A stretch of DNA of 64,000 nucleotides from positions 441,968 to 505,967 of the forward strand of contig JACKLD010000012.1 in NCBI GenBank assembly GCA_024236095.1, read 5' to 3'. A model generated the notes under the pieces. The model worked only from the letters and a program-made list of their open reading frames with translations. It did not search any database and had not been told where the DNA came from. A program made the translations under genes and the position numbers. Positions 33,583 to 44,061 of the stretch are shown piece by piece (position 1 is the stretch's first letter; each line of letters opens with the position of its first letter). This stretch comes from Pseudomonadaceae bacterium (lineage in GTDB: Bacteria > Pseudomonadota > Alphaproteobacteria > UBA2136 > UBA6156).

Positions 33583-35395
33583 GCACTTCTCCCCTCGGTT
33601 GTGGTTGGGCGCGGTCCTGCATGGCCACCGCGTGCGGCTTTGCCGCCGTAGTGTGACGCACCCCCGCCTTGCGTTCAAGGGCCAACCGCTCGGCCGCCAC
33701 CTTGCCCATGTCGGGCTGCAAGCCCGCCAACATGCCCATGCGCTGAATGAACTGCCCCACCGCCGGTGCGGCCGCCAACCCGCCGGTGTGGTAACCGCGC
33801 TTTGGTTCGTCCAGCATCACCAACGTCACATACTTGGGCTGCTCCATCGGTACCGCCGCCACAAAACTCACCACGTTCTTGGTGCCGGAATACCCGTGCG
33901 CGGTTGCCTTTTCCGCCGTACCTGTCTTGCCGCCAACATCATAACCGGCCACCTGTGCGTTACGCCCGCTGCCGGATGTCACCACGTCGCGCATCAAATC
34001 CCGCACATCGCGCACGGTACGCATGTCCACCACCTTGTGCGAGGGCTGCCCGCTCCCCCCCTTCACCACGCTCGGCACGCGGTAATACCCGTCGGTGGTC
34101 AACGCTGCCACAGCCGCCACCAAATGCATCGGCGTCACCATCATCCCGTGGCCGAACGAAATGGTAAACGTCTGGATACGCCCCCAGTTGTCTGGGTATC
34201 TCACCGGCCCCACCTCAGCCACACCAATGTCCAGCGGCTGCAACATGCCCAGCTTGCGCATGAAGTCTTGTTGCTCCTCCGGCCCGCCCATGTCGGCAAT
34301 CTTCGAGGCGCCGATATTGCTGGAGTAACGGATAATTTCGGTGGCGGTCAGCACTTTGCCCTTGGCATGGTAATCCTTGATGGTATAGCGCCCGATATGG
34401 ATCGGCTCGCGGCAGTCAATCTGCGTGGCCGGCGTGATGTGCCCCGCCGCCAACCCTTGCGCCAACGTGAAGATTTTAAACGTGCTGCCCATCTCATAAC
34501 TGGCCAGCACCGCCCGGTTGAAGCGCGCCTCATCGGGGTAGTTTCCAAAGTGGTTGGGGTCATAATCGGGCAGACTTACCATCGCCACAATCTCACCGGT
34601 CCGGGCATCCATCACCACTCCCCAGCCCGATTTCGCCTCACTCTTGTCCAGCACCTCTTTCACGCTGGACGCCAGAATATCCTGCGCCCGCACGTCAATC
34701 GCCAGCTGCAAGTCTTCGCCCTTGCGCAAACTGTCGTTAAACTTGCGCTCCACCCCGGCCAACCCGTTGCTGTCCACGTCCACCGCACCAAGTACGTGGC
34801 TGGCAACTTTCTGTTGCGGATACACCCGCACAAATTCTTCACGGAATCCCAAGCCCGGCAACCCCAAGGTATGCACCTGCTGCGCTTCGGCAGGGGTCAA
34901 ACGCCGCTTCAGCCATACAAACCGGCGGCTGGGGTCGGCCAGCAGGCGGCGGATGCGCTGGGCCTTCACATCCGGCAACACTTTGGGCACCGCCCGCGCA
35001 ATCTCGTTTGCATCCAACACCCGCTTGGGGTCGGCGTACAACGAATACGTCTTCAGCGTCGTCGCCAGCAACACCCCGTTGCGGTCGTAAATGTCGCCGC
35101 GCCGCAAGGCTTCCTTGGGCATTTCGCGGATGCTCACCCGTGGCTCGGTTGCCGGCATCACCGCCACATAGGCCAGCTGCACCGCCATGCTGCCCATCAG
35201 CAGACACAGCGCAAACACCACCACCATCGCCCGCAATTGAACGCCCTTACCGTACACCTCGGCGCGTTCGGGCACACGGTAACCCTGCTGATGGCGCACC
35301 TTCACCCGATGCCGTTGCACCGGCTGCCCCTTGCGCTGGAAGGCGAACGGCTTGGGCGTCTCGGCGCCACGCTTGGGCTTATTCCACCATGCCAT
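33548..35395 (-). CDS. ftsI: Division transpeptidase FtsI (PBP3)
   Basis: 615 aa. One N-terminal membrane segment (about 40-65), a pedestal domain, then the transpeptidase: MGSTFKIFTLAQG (STxK-type active site), YSSNIGASK (SxN) and VGGKTGTAEKA (KTG). Makes septal peptidoglycan. The basic N-terminus (MAWWNKPKRGAETPKPF) is cytosolic. ATG 35395 has a GGAGG site and lies inside the end of ftsL. Confidence 0.96.
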   Translation of the reverse strand: MAWWNKPKRGAETPKPFAFQRKGQPVQRHRVKVRHQQGYRVPERAEVYGKGVQLRAMVVVFALCLLMGSMAVQLAYVAVMPATEPRVSIREMPKEALRRGDIYDRNGVLLATTLKTYSLYADPKRVLDANEIARAVPKVLPDVKAQRIRRLLADPSRRFVWLKRRLTPAEAQQVHTLGLPGLGFREEFVRVYPQQKVASHVLGAVDVDSNGLAGVERKFNDSLRKGEDLQLAIDVRAQDILASSVKEVLDKSEAKSGWGVVMDARTGEIVAMVSLPDYDPNHFGNYPDEARFNRAVLASYEMGSTFKIFTLAQGLAAGHITPATQIDCREPIHIGRYTIKDYHAKGKVLTATEIIRYSSNIGASKIADMGGPEEQQDFMRKLGMLQPLDIGVAEVGPVRYPDNWGRIQTFTISFGHGMMVTPMHLVAAVAALTTDGYYRVPSVVKGGSGQPSHKVVDMRTVRDVRDLMRDVVTSGSGRNAQVAGYDVGGKTGTAEKATAHGYSGTKNVVSFVAAVPMEQPKYVTLVMLDEPKRGYHTGGLAAAPAVGQFIQRMGMLAGLQPDMGKVAAERLALERKAGVRHTTAAKPHAVAMQDRAQPQPRGEVHEAFRAAGIVD

Positions 35396-35669
35396 CGCCG
35401 CCTCCCGCCTCGGGGTTCATCGGCACCAGCATGGTGGTGGCAAGCGGCACGTACCCGCGCTTGGCGGCAAACCTGTGCAACGTGGCAGGCTGCGCCAGGT
35501 GCGCCAACTCGGCTTCCAAAACCTGTTTTTCTTCCCGCAACCTGCTGTGCTCGGCCACCAGCCTGGCACGCTTGCCAGCCAGACTTTCCACATCGGTTTT
35601 CAGCCGCAACATCCCCGCAAAGCTGGCGATACTCAGCACCACAGCCAAAACCGTCAGCGTGCTTTTCAC
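35379..35669 (-). CDS. ftsL: Cell division protein FtsL
   Basis: 96 aa bitopic protein: short cytosolic part, membrane segment LTVLAVVLSIASFAGML, and a periplasmic coiled coil (VESLAGKRARLVAEHSRLREEKQ). Links FtsQ/B/W/I at the septum. GTG 35669 is preferred, with GGAGG about 10 bases upstream; a TTG three codons earlier is too close to that site. Overlaps ftsI by 17 bases. Confidence 0.85.
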   Translation of the reverse strand: MKSTLTVLAVVLSIASFAGMLRLKTDVESLAGKRARLVAEHSRLREEKQVLEAELAHLAQPATLHRFAAKRGYVPLATTMLVPMNPEAGGGDGMVE

Positions 35670-35816
35670 GGGGCCCAACCTCCGGTTTTGTTGCTCTCCA
35701 GCGGGCCAGAACAGCCCTCTCTTTTCATCCTACACGCCAAACCCTAAAAACCCCAGCCATCCAAGGCCCTTTCCGACAAAATCGCAGGGTACTGTGTCCC
35801 CCCGCCCACGCCCTAT

Positions 35817-36713
35817 TCAGCGCACCCGCTCCAACACCCTTAACTTGCAACTCCGCGCCCGCCGGTTCCCCGCCACCTCTTCCGCACTGGGCATCACTTT
35901 CTTCAACATCTTGAACACCGCAGGCTTCACCACCCGCCCGACATTGTCCAACTCGTCCCGCGCCAATCCCTGCATCAGGCGCTTCACCAATTTGTCCTCC
36001 AAACTGTTGAAGGTGATCACCACCAACCGCCCGCCCACCGCCAGCCGTTGCGCCGCCTGCGGAACGGCCGCTTCAATGTCCGCCAACTCATGGTTCACCG
36101 CCACCCGCAGCGCCTGAAAGGTCCGCGCGGCGGGATGACTCCGCGCCTGCCCGCGCGGCGGATACACCTCATCCAGCACCGCCAACAATTCTCCCGTGGT
36201 TTCCAATGGTCTCGCCTTGCGCGCCGCCACCAGCTTGCGGGCAATCGCGCGGCTTTTCGGCTCTTCCCCGTAGCGCCACAATACGTCGGCAATCTCTTCC
36301 TCGCGCCAACCGTTCACAATCTCCGCCGCCGTCAGGCGTTCACCCACATCCATCCGCATGTCCAACGGCCCGTCATGGCTGTAACTCATCCCCCGCGCCG
36401 CATCATCCATCTGGTCACTGGAATACCCCAAATCCAGCAACACCCCGTCCACAACCGCCACACCCAACCCATCCAGCACCGCCCCCATTTCGACAAAATT
36501 GCCCTGCACCTTGGTCAATCCGGCAATCTCACCCACCCGTTCCAACGCCCCCGCATCACGGTCAAACCCCACCACCCGCGCCGCACCTGCATCCAGCAAC
36601 GCCCGCGTATGCCCGCCACCGCCCAAGGTGCCATCCACCAACAGCTTGCCCGCAAGCGGCCCAAAGGCCGCCACAACCTCATGCAACAGTACGGGAATAT
36701 GGCGGGTGCTCAT
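35817..36713 (-). CDS. rsmH: 16S rRNA (cytosine-1402-N4)-methyltransferase
   Basis: 298 aa. The start HIPVLLHEVVAAF and LLVDGTLGGGGHTRALLDAGA (SAM motif) are typical, with VDGVLLDLGYSSDQMDDAARGMSY and ARTFQALRVAVNHEL later. Known also as mraW. A 147-bp gap separates it from ftsL. Confidence 0.96.
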   Translation of the reverse strand: MSTRHIPVLLHEVVAAFGPLAGKLLVDGTLGGGGHTRALLDAGAARVVGFDRDAGALERVGEIAGLTKVQGNFVEMGAVLDGLGVAVVDGVLLDLGYSSDQMDDAARGMSYSHDGPLDMRMDVGERLTAAEIVNGWREEEIADVLWRYGEEPKSRAIARKLVAARKARPLETTGELLAVLDEVYPPRGQARSHPAARTFQALRVAVNHELADIEAAVPQAAQRLAVGGRLVVITFNSLEDKLVKRLMQGLARDELDNVGRVVKPAVFKMLKKVMPSAEEVAGNRRARSCKLRVLERVR

Positions 36714-36828
36714 CCCCCATCTCTACACGAAATCAAACAAAGCACCAACCCAGGTCAGCACCGACAAACCACCCCATGGTCCCCCCACAGGGCTCCCCTC
36801 GTGTTCACCGATGCTGGCCCCGACCAGC

Positions 36829-37308
36829 CTATTGTCCTTTTTGTTCGGCAACCATCTTTTCCCAAGCATCCGAAAGCGCGGTCAAATCATCATTGGTAAA
36901 CGCCGCATCATCGGCCACCTGACCATCATACCGTTCCGGATTCCAAATCGTGAAGTATTCGCCTTGTCCGGCAAACAGCACCTTGCCGTCAATACCGGCC
37001 TTGGCCATCAAATCGTCGGGCAGCATGATGCGCCCTTCGCCGTCAAACCCTAGTGGCCGAGCAGCAGCAAGAATCGCCCGCGCAAGGCGTTGTCGAACCG
37101 GAGAGAGCGGCGGCATGCGTTGAATGTTTGCGGCAAGTTGCACAAAGTCTTCATAAGCCCAGCCATACAAGTATCCTCCTTCGGGGGCGGTATAAACAAC
37201 CACCATTTGCCGCGGGTGGGCGGCCATTTCATTGCGGAAGGGCGCAGGAACCGACACACGGCCCTTCTTGTCCACCCCGTTAAGGTAAGAAGACAGAAAC
37301 ACCGTCAT
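36829..37308 (-). CDS. mraZ: Transcriptional regulator MraZ
   Basis: 159 aa with two AbrB-like halves: FLSSYLNGVDKKGRVSVPAPFRNEM and GFDGEGRIMLPDDLMAKAGI. It binds TGGG repeats upstream of its own operon. Such repeats lie at 37423-37456. ATG 37308 is preferred; GTG 37320 is possible. First gene of the division and wall cluster. Confidence 0.95.
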   Translation of the reverse strand: MTVFLSSYLNGVDKKGRVSVPAPFRNEMAAHPRQMVVVYTAPEGGYLYGWAYEDFVQLAANIQRMPPLSPVRQRLARAILAAARPLGFDGEGRIMLPDDLMAKAGIDGKVLFAGQGEYFTIWNPERYDGQVADDAAFTNDDLTALSDAWEKMVAEQKGQ

Positions 37309-37422
37309 CTTTCCCTGCACCTCCCCCTTCCGTGCAGCGTGTTGCCCAGTCGCTGCGTTGTGCGTCCAGCTTGGCTTTCACCAGTCTTTCCGCTGTCCTT
37401 TCGGATCACCCATGGTTGTATG

Positions 37423-37456
37423 TGGGCAACAATGGGAATATATGGGATGCCATGGG
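37423..37456 (+). promoter_or_regulatory. MraZ-type operator: four TGGG repeats at 10-bp spacing
   Basis: TGGG starts at 37423, 37433, 37443 and 37453, exactly 10 bases apart, in an AT-containing stretch 115-148 bases upstream of mraZ. This is the known MraZ binding layout (TGGGN with 5-base spacers). A further CCCATG in opposite orientation precedes it at 37409. Since fumC starts on the other side, it may sense both genes. Confidence 0.85.
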
Positions 37457-37617
37457 ATAACGCAACACATTTTTTCCATATTCCGCACAATTGTTGACAT
37501 CTCCCTGTGGATAACTCAGGGGACAATCCACCCGCCACCGTCCCGACCGACCACTCTTACCCAAGCGGTCCCGCCGTGCTAACGTCAGCCCGTCAAGAAC
37601 ATAAGGAACACACTCCC

Positions 37618-39072
<1,455 letters not shown>

Positions 39073-39102
39073 ACCCTTCACACACCCACATACGGCCCGC
39101 AA

Positions 39103-39157
39103 GGGCCGTCATCCCCGCGCAGGCGGGGACCCACATTACAAGGCAGCGCAGCGTTCA
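39103..39157 (+). repeat. Type B palindromic element downstream of fumC
   Basis: TCCCCGCGCAGGCGGGGA (39112-39129) with CCCACATTACAAGGCAGCG and CAGCGTTC behind it, nearly the same as the second copy in uvrD. A small GGCCCGCAAGGGCC hairpin precedes it. Confidence 0.92.
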
Positions 39158-39220
39158 TACTTTTCACAAAGCCCCATGAAAAGGGATTGAACCTCTCCGG
39201 CAAACGCTTACACTTCCCCC

Positions 39221-39766
39221 ATGCACATCCACCCCCACCCCTCGCCCAACCACCGCCCGCGAAGGGAAGGCGAACATCTCCGCTACATCATCCTCCACGG
39301 CACCTATATGGCCGATGACGCCGCCGCCCTCGCCCGCCTCTCCGACCCCGCCACCGAAGTCTCCTGCCATTACCTCATCACCCATACCGGAGAGCTGTTC
39401 CAACTGGTGGATGAATCCCTTGTCGCCTTCCACGCGGGCCAAAGCACGTGGGATGGCATAAGCGGCCTCAACGGTTACTCTCTCGGCATCGAACTCGGCA
39501 ACGCCGGCCCCTTCACCTCACCCCCAACACCCCAGCAAGAAGCCAACCCCGATTTCACCCACGCGCCCCCCTACACCGAAGCCCAATACACCACCCTCAT
39601 CGCCCTGTTAAAAGATATCATGACCCGCCACCCCCACATCCAACCGCACCACGTTCTCGGCCATAACGAAGTCTCTCCCGGCCGCAAATCCGACCCCGGC
39701 CCCCACTTCAACTGGTCACGCCTCGCCGCCGCAGGCCTTGCCCTCCCCCGCCCGCTCAAGCGCTAA
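39221..39766 (+). CDS. AmpD-like N-acetylmuramoyl-L-alanine amidase
   Basis: 181 aa. Amidase_2 fold with zinc ligands in YIILHGTYM (His) and near the end HVLGHNEVSPGRKSDPGPHFNW (His and Asp). SCHYLITHTGELFQLVDE and NGYSLGIELGN fit. No signal peptide, so a cytosolic muropeptide-recycling role like AmpD is likely. The type A repeat follows 30 bases later. Confidence 0.85.
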   Translation: MHIHPHPSPNHRPRREGEHLRYIILHGTYMADDAAALARLSDPATEVSCHYLITHTGELFQLVDESLVAFHAGQSTWDGISGLNGYSLGIELGNAGPFTSPPTPQQEANPDFTHAPPYTEAQYTTLIALLKDIMTRHPHIQPHHVLGHNEVSPGRKSDPGPHFNWSRLAAAGLALPRPLKR

Positions 39767-39795
39767 AACCAACTGAATAACTGTTTGCACAAATA

Positions 39796-39914
39796 CGGGG
39801 GTTAAGGGGGCAAAGCCCCCTTGCGCCGAAGGCGTCATTCCAGCCCATAAAAGCCAAAGCAACGGCGGTTGCCAGACAGCTGGAATCCAATGCCCAAGGG
39901 CATTTTCCCGTGCA
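39796..39914 (+). repeat. Type A dispersed repeat, copy 2 (after the amidase gene)
   Basis: Hairpin GGGGGCAAAGCCCCC, CGCCGAAGGCG, CATTCCAGC ... GCTGGAATCCAATG arms, CAAAGCAACGGCG core and a TTTTCCCGTG end. About 119 bp. Same layout as copy 1. Confidence 0.9.
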
Positions 39915-39940
39915 AAAAAATGACGCAGTCAGCTTCCCTC

Positions 39941-40510
39941 CTACCGCTCCCGCCCCACCTTCGGCGTCCTCTTAAGTTTCCCCGCCTTGGTCAGCTTGCC
40001 GTACCCCAATGCCGTCCGTAACTGGTTCACCTTGCGCCACGCCCATTCGCTGTTCTTGGCAAACGCCAACCACGGCCCAAACTTCAACACCAACGGACTT
40101 AATAGGTTAATCGCAGGCATCAACAACGTCCCCAACCACGTCCCCGCCACCCATGCCAGCACACTGGAGAACACCCCCGTCACCAATGCCAAAACAGGCA
40201 CCACAATGCTCCCCATCACAAACCCCAAAACAGGCAGCAACACCACTGCCGTCACCCAACTTGCCACCGCCGCCACAACCCCCAGCAATGGCGCCAGCAA
40301 ACTGGCAAACACAAACGTCACCAACGGCAACACCAACCCGCCCAGCAATGCCAACCCCGCCGCCACCCCATCACGCAGGCCAAACAAGTCTTCCCCTGCC
40401 AAAAACAGGTTCAACACCAGCAACACGGTAAAACACAGTACCCACTCCCACCGGGCTTTCAACCGGCTTACCACCCGCGCCCGCAACTTTGCATCCGTCG
40501 CTGTTTTCAT
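39941..40510 (-). CDS. Hypothetical membrane protein (189 aa)
   Basis: Not recognised. Basic N-terminus (KARVVSRLKARW), then four to five closely spaced hydrophobic segments (about 20-145, VLCFTVLLVLNLFLAG, LVLPLVTFVFASLL, VLLPVLGFVMGSIVVPVLALV) and a basic C-terminus. ATG 40510 is preferred to a TTG three codons earlier. It lies downstream of rnpB on the same strand. Confidence 0.6.
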   Translation of the reverse strand: MKTATDAKLRARVVSRLKARWEWVLCFTVLLVLNLFLAGEDLFGLRDGVAAGLALLGGLVLPLVTFVFASLLAPLLGVVAAVASWVTAVVLLPVLGFVMGSIVVPVLALVTGVFSSVLAWVAGTWLGTLLMPAINLLSPLVLKFGPWLAFAKNSEWAWRKVNQLRTALGYGKLTKAGKLKRTPKVGRER

Positions 40511-40547
40511 GGGAGACAATCTTCCACACTTTCAAGAAGAGATAAAG

Positions 40548-40911
40548 TAAGGCGCCGATAAGCCGGGTTCTGTCGTGGACAACGATTCCTCTCGGACGCA
40601 TGTTGCCATACGCCTCCAGCTTGCAACCCGCCCCGAAACAAGGCAGCCGGAACGCTGCACGGTCGGGGCCTATTCGCAATTGCACCACCCGATGGTTCCC
40701 TTGCCCCGCGTGTTACCACGCGGCCGGTGGGCTTTTACCCCACCTTTTCACCCTTACCCCACCGGCCAAGGCCGGCAAGGCGGTATCTCTCTGTGGGCCT
40801 GATGTCCGACTGGGTTTGCCCCGTCGTCCCGGCAATTAACCGGCAGGTGTTCCGGCGGTGCCCGGACTTTCCTCGGATGGGTTGCCCCACCCGCCGTTGT
40901 CTGGCGCCTGC
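40548..40911 (-). ncRNA. rnpB: RNase P RNA, type A
   Basis: Read on the minus strand, the gene has CGAGGAAAGTCCGGGC near the 5' end, ACAGAGA in the centre, and ACAGAACCCGGCTTAT near the 3' end, the conserved regions of bacterial RNase P RNA. The closing helix P1 pairs AGGCGCC (40903-40909) with GGCGCCT (40550-40556), which fixes the ends at about 40911 and 40548. It matures tRNA 5' ends with RnpA. Confidence 0.96.
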
Positions 40912-41016
40912 CGCCTTATAAGCGCCATCCTCCTGCTTGGCAAGCAAAGCATCACACCAACCCCACACAAAGCCACCCCATACGACGGAGTGCGGTGGTT
41001 ACAAAGAGAGCATAGG

Positions 41017-41139
41017 GAAGGTCAAGGGGGCAAAGCCCCCTTGCGCCGAAGGCGTCATTCCAGCCCCGCCAAGCCGAAGCAACGGCGGCTGACGGACAGC
41101 TGGAACCCAATGTCCAATGTACATCTTCCCGATAAAGGA
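41017..41139 (+). repeat. Type A dispersed repeat, copy 3 (upstream of rnpB)
   Basis: GGTCAAGGGGGCAAAGCCCC, CGCCGAAGGCG, CATTCCAGC ... GCTGGAACCCAATG and a CATCTTCCCGATAAAG end, with the CGAAGCAACGGCGGCTGACG core. The 400-bp stretch 40920-41410 has no gene; besides this copy it holds the terminator and hairpins listed below. Confidence 0.92.
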
Positions 41140-41208
41140 CGTACAACGCGTGCAAGCGCCACTCCATGCGAAATCAGACTGTCGTCAAATCCGTCGACCA
41201 AACACATT

Positions 41209-41243
41209 CCCAAAAAGCAAAAGCCCCCAAAACGGGGGCTTTC
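41209..41243 (-). terminator. Rho-independent terminator of the fliK-flgD-flgE unit
   Basis: On the minus strand, AAGCCCCC and GGGGGCTT (41221-41228 with 41234-41241) form an 8-bp stem with a 5-base loop, followed by TTGCTTTTTGG. It lies 170 bases after the flgE stop. Confidence 0.88.
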
Positions 41244-41289
41244 CATACGGGGGGCCAGGATGGAACAAGGGGAGAGAGTGGCCCGAACC

Positions 41290-41359
41290 GTACTCGTTAG
41301 GAGGCCCGGCATCCCTTTGGATGCCGTTGGCCGAGTACGACCCCAAACTTGATTTGGGG
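41290..41359 (-). other. Structured 3' region between flgE and its terminator
   Basis: Two perfect nested stems: GTACTCG/CGAGTAC (41290-41296 with 41332-41338) enclosing GGCATCC/GGATGCC (41308-41314 with 41319-41325), and next to it CCCCAAA/TTTGGGG (41341-41347 with 41353-41359). No open frame is present. It could be an RNA processing or stability element in the flgE 3' UTR, or a small RNA. Confidence 0.55.
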
Positions 41360-41410
41360 CCCAGCTCAACCAGCCTCGTTAGCTCATTTACCTTTCGTTA
41401 GTTAACCGGC

Positions 41411-43351
41411 TTACCGCAGCTGCAACAACTCGTTGAGCATTTGGTCGACCGTGGTAATCACTGTGCTGTTGGCCTGGAAGGCCCGTTGCGCAACAATCAT
41501 TTGGCTGAACTCGCTGGCGATGTCGGTGGTACTGCCTTCAAGCGCACCGGAGACGATACGGCCCGTACCGCTCACGCCCGGCTCTTTAATCAGCGCCTGA
41601 CCCGACACGTCGGTCACCCGCAGCAAACTGCCGGAGATGGCTTCCAACCCGCGCGGGTTCTGGAACACCGCCAGCGCCAACTTGTACAACCGCTTGGTTT
41701 CGCCGTTGGTGAAGGTTCCGGCCACATAGCCGTCTTCATCAATCTGGATGGCGGAAAGGTTGCCCGAACCGAAACCGTCCTGGTTGACAAAACTGGTGTT
41801 GAAGTCGGACGCAAACTGGATCACCCCGTCATTGGCCAACCCTTGGCTCAATGCCGCTTGGTCGGCCACCGTAAAGGTGCCCACGGTCGCGGGGTACACG
41901 CCATTGGTTTCGTCGAAGTTGTCGCTGTAGGTCAGACGCACCTTGCTGGTCGAGAAAAACACTTCCCGCAAACCTGCCGCCCCAATCGCCGCGCTTTCAA
42001 TCAGCGTGCCGCCGGCGGTATAAAGCCCCATGGTGGTGGCGCTGGTCTTGCGCACGGTATAGGTTCCGGCGGCAAAACTGTTGTCTTCCACCGAAATGCC
42101 CATCACGTCGCCGGCGTCGGTGGTGCCGATGGTGGTGGTGCCGATCGCCGCACCGTCCAACACACCGGAAATATCCCATGTGCCGTCCACCGTGTAGGTC
42201 ACACCACTGGTGGCAAAGGCGATGGTCTGCGCACCGGTGGTGGTCACCGCCACCGGGCCTTCCACCAGCACGGTGTTGGTGGCGTCATACAACGAGACAC
42301 TGGTGGCGTTGTCGCGGCGCAAGGTATAAGTGCCCGCCGCCAAACTGGTGCCAAAGGCGTTCACGTCGGTGGTTGCCGGCACGGTGTTGGCCGTCACCGC
42401 CGCCACCGTGGTGCCTTGAAAGCCCAGCCCGCCGCTGGTGGCACTTACCACCTTGCCGCCGCTGTAGTCGCCAAAGTTCAGGGTCAGCGTGCTGACATCC
42501 ACACCGCCCGACCACACCACGCTGGCCGTGGTATTGGTGGCGTTCTTCAAGGTCCCGTTGGGGTTGAATTCCAGCGTCCCGTTGCTGATCAGTGTTTCCG
42601 TGCCGGAGGTGCCGCTTTGGATGTTCGAGCCGTCGGTATAAAGCTGCCAATCCCACAGGTTGGCCGCGCGCTTGCTGAAGGCAAAGGTCACGTCACGCGC
42701 GGTCCCTTGGCTGTCGAAGATCCGCGCATCGGTCAGGTAAATCCCTTCGTTGCTGCTGGCCAGAATGCCGTTCAGGCTGGAGGCCAACGTGCCGGTGGTA
42801 TCATAAAGGGCGGAAAGGGTCGCCTGCGTGCTGTTCAGGTTGACACCCAACTCCAATTCGTTGGTGGCCTGGGCCGAAACACCCACACTTTGCAGCTCCA
42901 CGTTCACCAGGTTTTGCAGGTTGGCAATGTTCCCCGCCGAGTCGGTGCGCCACCCTTGCAGGTAATACCCGGTCGGCGTCACCAAAAAACCCTTCTTGTC
43001 TTCGCTGAAAGCGCCCGCACGGGTGTAAAAATACTCAGTGCTGGTACCGATTTCCTCGGTGCTGGCCACGCGGAAGAAGCCGTTGCCGGAAATGGCCAGG
43101 TCGGTCACGCTGTTACTCGAATTGAGCGAACCCTGCGTCGCTTGGTCGCGGCGCACGGCGGTGTTGATACCACCGGCGTTATACTCGGTACCGGAAACCC
43201 CGCTGCTGGTTACCAATTGGCTGAACAACGCGCGGCTGCTCTTGTAGCCCACCGTGTTGGTGTTGGCCAAGTTGTCGGAAATCACCGAGATGGCTTCCCC
43301 CTGAGAGGCCAAGCCACTCACACTGGCGGTCATCGCTCCAAACAAACCCAT
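41411..43351 (-). CDS. flgE: Flagellar hook protein FlgE (enlarged)
   Basis: 646 aa, versus about 400 in most species. The N-terminal MGLFGAMTASVSGLASQGEAISVISDNLANTNTVGYK and the C-terminal EFSQMIVAQRAFQANSTVITTVDQMLNELLQL are the conserved core helices. The middle (about 200-530) is a large Thr/Gly/Ala-rich insertion with two related blocks, AAGTYTLRRDNATSVSLYD (near residue 336) and AAGTYTVRKTSATTMGLYT (near 425), about 90 residues apart. AAGGAG precedes the start. Secreted by the flagellar export system. Confidence 0.95.
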   Translation of the reverse strand: MGLFGAMTASVSGLASQGEAISVISDNLANTNTVGYKSSRALFSQLVTSSGVSGTEYNAGGINTAVRRDQATQGSLNSSNSVTDLAISGNGFFRVASTEEIGTSTEYFYTRAGAFSEDKKGFLVTPTGYYLQGWRTDSAGNIANLQNLVNVELQSVGVSAQATNELELGVNLNSTQATLSALYDTTGTLASSLNGILASSNEGIYLTDARIFDSQGTARDVTFAFSKRAANLWDWQLYTDGSNIQSGTSGTETLISNGTLEFNPNGTLKNATNTTASVVWSGGVDVSTLTLNFGDYSGGKVVSATSGGLGFQGTTVAAVTANTVPATTDVNAFGTSLAAGTYTLRRDNATSVSLYDATNTVLVEGPVAVTTTGAQTIAFATSGVTYTVDGTWDISGVLDGAAIGTTTIGTTDAGDVMGISVEDNSFAAGTYTVRKTSATTMGLYTAGGTLIESAAIGAAGLREVFFSTSKVRLTYSDNFDETNGVYPATVGTFTVADQAALSQGLANDGVIQFASDFNTSFVNQDGFGSGNLSAIQIDEDGYVAGTFTNGETKRLYKLALAVFQNPRGLEAISGSLLRVTDVSGQALIKEPGVSGTGRIVSGALEGSTTDIASEFSQMIVAQRAFQANSTVITTVDQMLNELLQLR

Positions 43352-43382
43352 TGTTCACACTCCTTTTTCGTTACCGTCCCTG

Positions 43383-44051
43383 TTACCCTTGAAACGCCCT
43401 GATACTCAGCACGTCTTCAAACTTCGCGGTGCGGCCGTCTGCCGTCCCCACCGAAACATTGCCCTCGCCGTCGTTGGTCACTTCCGTCACCACGCCGTAG
43501 GTGAAGATATCCACCGGCAGCTTCGCACCTTCAATGTCGCTGGCCGAAATCCGCAGGTTGTAGGCACCGTCCGGCAGCAGGTTGCCGTCCTCGTCGGTAC
43601 CGTCCCAAGTCAGCGTGTGGGCACCGGCACCCACGTCACCGTTCAGGGTGCGCACGGTCTGGCCGCCGCTGTTCACAATTTCGATGTTCACCCGCGCGGC
43701 ACGGTCGGCCAGCTTGTAGCCGAACTCCATTTCGCCGTTCACCATCAACCCGCCACTGCCCGGCAACAGCACGTCGCGGCCGATGGTTCCCACCGCCAGC
43801 GCCTGCAAGCCATAGTCACGGCTCTGCGTCAGTTTCTCAAGATAGCTGTTTCCTTGAATGGTCTGTTCCAACTGGCTGAACTGCGCGATCTGGCTTGTAA
43901 ACTCGGTGCCTTCCATCGGGTTCAACGGGTCTTGGTTTTGCAACTGCGTTACCAGCAGCTTCAAGAAGGTGTCAAAGCCCACGCCCGAGGTATCGCCCCC
44001 GGTGGCAAGGCCGCTGATCGCCCCTGAAATCCCGTTCACTGCACCGACCAT
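43383..44051 (-). CDS. flgD: Flagellar hook assembly scaffold FlgD
   Basis: 222 aa. FLKLLVTQLQNQDPLNPMEGTEFTSQIAQFSQLEQ at about 28-63 is the family hallmark, with a Tudor/Fn3-like C-terminal part (THTLTWDGTDEDGNLLPDGAYNLRISA). Caps the growing hook. Start has AAGGAGCGAGTC upstream. Lies between fliK and flgE. Confidence 0.95.
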   Translation of the reverse strand: MVGAVNGISGAISGLATGGDTSGVGFDTFLKLLVTQLQNQDPLNPMEGTEFTSQIAQFSQLEQTIQGNSYLEKLTQSRDYGLQALAVGTIGRDVLLPGSGGLMVNGEMEFGYKLADRAARVNIEIVNSGGQTVRTLNGDVGAGAHTLTWDGTDEDGNLLPDGAYNLRISASDIEGAKLPVDIFTYGVVTEVTNDGEGNVSVGTADGRTAKFEDVLSIRAFQG

Positions 44052-44061
44052 GACTCGCTCC

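Noticed and set aside
37494..37527. Sigma-70 promoter for fumC starting with TTGACA at 37494
   Set aside because: No acceptable -10 box lies at 16-19 bases; possible GATAAC and GACAAT boxes are at 10 and 22 bases.
40920..41410. tRNA or tmRNA genes in the gene-free stretch near rnpB
   Set aside because: No cloverleaf with a TTCRANNY-type T-arm and acceptor pairing could be found; only repeats and hairpins are present.
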